The translations under genes and the position numbers were made by a program. 8,417 nt of DNA from Bacteroidota bacterium (lineage in GTDB: Bacteria > Bacteroidota > Bacteroidia > Flavobacteriales > Weeksellaceae): assembly GCA_023426625.1 (NCBI GenBank), contig JAFAAJ010000107.1, positions 1 through 8,417 of the forward strand, written 5' to 3'. How positions within the stretch are numbered: the first letter of the stretch is position 1; each line of letters opens with the position of its first letter. Positions 7,110 to 8,417 of the stretch are shown one piece after another. The notes under the pieces were generated by a model, which had not been told where the DNA came from, did no database searches, and saw only the letters and a list, made by a program, of their open reading frames with translations.

Positions 7110-7710
7110 TATAGCATTAATAGGATTTTCTCTATTTGCTTCAGCACAGATTTCGCTGGCAGGTAAAGCTAACCTTATTTTCCCGACAGGTTCTCCATCA
7201 TGGAAGAACATCAAAGGAACTGTAAATGACGCTGTAGAGAAAGAAGGAAAAAATAACGTAGGTTATAACGTAGGACTTTCATTAAAAGTAGGACTTCCCG
7301 TAGCATTTTATATCATGCCGGAACTCTATTACACTACTTTTAAAAATGAATTTACAGATCCGGTTTCCAATACCACTTTTGATATTAAAAGCAACCGTAT
7401 AGATATGCCGGTTTTGGTAGGTTATAATCTGTTAGGAAATATGTTGGGTGTTTTTGTTGGTCCTGTTGCCAGTTACAACCTGAGCAAGGAAGATACTTTC
7501 AACGATTTCAAGGAGAACGCCAGAGATAACTTCACGGTAGGTTATCAGTTTGGCGCTCAAGTAGAAATAAAGAAACTGATCATCAATGCAAGATATGAAG
7601 GAGCTTTCAGTGATGACCAGAGAGATTTTATCAATAACAATACGAATGAAACCATCAGATATGACAACCGTCCGAATTTATTCATGGTAGGTATCGGATA
7701 TAAATTCTAA
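7093..7710 (+). CDS. Outer-membrane beta-barrel protein (PorT-like)
   Basis: This 205-residue protein has a clear signal peptide: MKK, a hydrophobic core, and a likely cut after ASA at residue 18, leaving Gln19. The mature chain consists of alternating strand-like segments with aromatic ends (for example VGYNVGLSLKVGLP, FYIMPELYYTTF, MPVLVGYNLLG, VGYQFGAQVEI, LIINARYEGAF) and ends in FMVGIGYKF. The terminal Phe is typical of barrels folded by the BAM complex. The pattern fits the PorT/outer-membrane beta-barrel families of Bacteroidota, with about eight strands. The start codon lies inside the end of the MlaF-type gene (17-base overlap in another frame), so translation is probably coupled. 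The position suggests, but does not prove, an outer-membrane partner for the lipid transporter. Its specific function is unknown. Confidence 0.87.
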   Translation: MKKVLSIALIGFSLFASAQISLAGKANLIFPTGSPSWKNIKGTVNDAVEKEGKNNVGYNVGLSLKVGLPVAFYIMPELYYTTFKNEFTDPVSNTTFDIKSNRIDMPVLVGYNLLGNMLGVFVGPVASYNLSKEDTFNDFKENARDNFTVGYQFGAQVEIKKLIINARYEGAFSDDQRDFINNNTNETIRYDNRPNLFMVGIGYKF

Positions 7711-7730
7711 TCATTAAATAACACCGATAA

Positions 7731-7761
7731 AAAATCCTCAAATATCAGATTTGAGGATTTT
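7731..7761. terminator. Bidirectional rho-independent terminator between convergent genes
   Basis: A perfect 13-bp stem pairs 7731-7743 with 7749-7761 around a five-base loop. Read rightwards, it ends in TTTTATTTT (7758-7766). Read leftwards, it ends in six Ts (7734-7729). It therefore serves both the plus-strand run ending at 7710 and the minus-strand gene ending at 7745. The minus-strand stop codon lies in the loop, so one arm also codes for the last residues of that protein. Confidence 0.9.
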
Positions 7762-8056
7762 TATTTTGGGCTTCCAGTTCTGCCTGTCTTCTTACGATTT
7801 CCGCAGCCTGTCTTTCCAATTCTTCTTTATCTTTCTGCAGCTGCTTGAATTCTTTTCGTCTCTGCTCTTCCTTGATGGCACTTCCTTTACTTACATAGCC
7901 TACCATTCCTCCAATGATCAGTCCAATACCTACTCCTGCCATAATTCCCATAATATGGTTGAGTTTGATCTGATCTACTGCAAAATCTGTCGTGAGGTAA
8001 AAAAGTAAAGCGGAAACAGCTAAAAGGATGAGTCCGATAAGTGATATACTCTTCAT
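7745..8056 (-). CDS. Small two-helix membrane protein with a C-terminal coiled coil, function unknown
   Basis: The 103-residue product has two hydrophobic helices (about 5-24 and 34-55, the second rich in Gly, with GIMAGVGIGLIIGGMVGY). They are joined by a short loop and followed by a strongly charged Lys/Glu/Gln/Arg helix (61-98) likely to form a coiled coil. The N terminus is not a clear cleavable signal. Two helices would put both ends on the same side, and the positive residues after helix 2 favour the cytoplasm. I do not recognise a named family. The reading is supported by the coding character, by a -7-like element 32 bases before the ATG, and by the terminator at its end. A reading on the opposite strand (7751-8008) was rejected. 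Its upstream neighbour on the same strand is the M48 protease gene, but a terminator hairpin lies between them. Confidence 0.8.
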   Translation of the reverse strand: MKSISLIGLILLAVSALLFYLTTDFAVDQIKLNHIMGIMAGVGIGLIIGGMVGYVSKGSAIKEEQRRKEFKQLQKDKEELERQAAEIVRRQAELEAQNKNPQI

Positions 8057-8075
8057 AATGTTGTGTTTAAAATTT

Positions 8076-8113
8076 AAAAAGCCTTACCAAATTTAGTGAA
8101 AATTTAATAAGGC
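8076..8113 (-). terminator. Terminator after the M48 protease gene
   Basis: On the minus strand GCCTTA (8113-8108) pairs with TAAGGC (8086-8081), and an inner AAATTT/AAATTT stem (8105-8100 with 8094-8089) is separated from it by a two-by-two mismatch. The loop is five bases. Five Ts follow immediately (8080-8076). It starts 27 bases after the M48 stop codon. The imperfect stem makes it weaker than the other terminators here. Confidence 0.65.
8088..8095 (-). promoter_or_regulatory. Candidate -7 element for the small membrane protein gene
   Basis: On the minus strand this is TAAATTTG, an exact TAnnTTTG match, 31 bases before the ATG at 8056. A TTG stands at 8121-8119, 23 bases upstream, at the long end of usual spacing. 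The element sits inside the terminator hairpin of the preceding M48 gene. Confidence 0.4.
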
Positions 8114-8140
8114 CTTTACAAGATTAAAAATTCTTTGATG

Positions 8141-8417
8141 TTATATTTTTCCACCGGCAGCTTTATAATATTCTAAAGCTTTAGGTAGTTTTTCCTGAAT
8201 ACTTGAAATTCTTGTCTCCGGATTCGGGTGAGTAGAAAGGAATTGCGGCGGTCTGCTGCTTCCTTCTGAGGCTGCTTCCATTCTTGACCAGAAAGGAATG
8301 GCAGCTCTTGGATCATATCCCGCCATAGACATCAGATATAATCCCATTTCATCGGCTTCCGACTCCTGGTTTCTTCCGTATTTCAATAAGGCAACCTGCG
8401 AACCCACAGGATATACC
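8141..8417 (-). CDS. M48-family zinc metalloprotease, C-terminal part (runs off the right edge)
   Basis: The visible 91 residues match the C-terminal half of the YggG/LoiP/BepA-like M48 peptidases, which are envelope zinc proteases that degrade or help assemble membrane proteins. The key piece is RNQESEADEMGLYLMSMAGYD: the Glu of ESEAD is the third zinc ligand of the family, and the Asp contacts the HExxH helix. The other typical block, FLSTHPNPETRISSI, follows, with its conserved His-Pro and Arg. The HExxH motif and the N terminus lie beyond the window, so signal peptide and catalytic completeness cannot be judged. The frame stays open through the edge (VYPVGSQVALLKYG). The GTG at 8407 is internal, not the start. 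The gene is probably transcribed from outside the window and ends at the hairpin at 8113-8076. Confidence 0.93.
   Translation of the reverse strand, partial: VYPVGSQVALLKYGRNQESEADEMGLYLMSMAGYDPRAAIPFWSRMEAASEGSSRPPQFLSTHPNPETRISSIQEKLPKALEYYKAAGGKI

Noticed and set aside
7751..8008. Plus-strand open frame opposite the small membrane protein gene
   Set aside because: It starts inside the terminator and is Phe/Ser/Leu-rich, as expected for the complement of a Lys/Glu-rich coiled coil. The minus-strand reading has better composition and a better gene context.
8405..8407. GTG as the start of the M48 protein
   Set aside because: The frame stays open upstream to the edge with family-like residues, and an M48 protease needs an HExxH motif before this point, so the gene must begin outside the window.

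Overview
The window looks like chromosomal DNA of a flavobacterium, most likely Chryseobacterium or a close Weeksellaceae relative. The evidence is its low GC content, weak Shine-Dalgarno sequences, TAnnTTTG-type promoter elements (the Bacteroidota -7 consensus), a PorT-like outer-membrane barrel, and protein sequences typical of that group. No rRNA, tRNA, CRISPR array, insertion sequence or phage gene was seen.

Layout. At the left edge is the N-terminal part of a minus-strand gene (1-201) that I cannot firmly identify. It is divergent from a DUF4349-family lipoprotein gene (401-1309), which ends at a clear hairpin terminator. Next come seven plus-strand genes with gaps of 42 bases or less and no visible terminator between them: pgi (1514-3154), folD (3182-4066), queE (4074-4703), an internally deleted polyprenyl glycosylphosphotransferase (4746-5507), an MlaE-type permease (5542-6294), an MlaF-type ATPase (6294-7109) and an outer-membrane beta-barrel protein (7093-7710). 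The last three overlap or nearly abut. The run ends at a perfect 13-bp hairpin that also serves the convergent minus-strand gene for a small two-helix membrane protein (7745-8056). The right edge carries the C-terminal part of an M48 metalloprotease on the minus strand, with its own terminator.

How the genes fit together. pgi, folD and queE are housekeeping enzymes of central sugar metabolism, one-carbon folate metabolism and 7-deazaguanine (queuosine) synthesis. The last four plus-strand genes concern the cell envelope: a surface-polysaccharide initiating transferase remnant, an MCE/Mla-type lipid transporter core, and an outer-membrane barrel that could work with it.

The most notable observation is the glycosylphosphotransferase. 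It keeps its four N-terminal membrane helices and its C-terminal tail, but an in-frame junction at G168/P169 removes essentially the whole catalytic core. Other points worth checking are a perfect 18-bp palindrome in the pgi leader, a promoter-like element buried inside a terminator hairpin upstream of the small membrane protein gene, and a bidirectional terminator that overlaps coding sequence.
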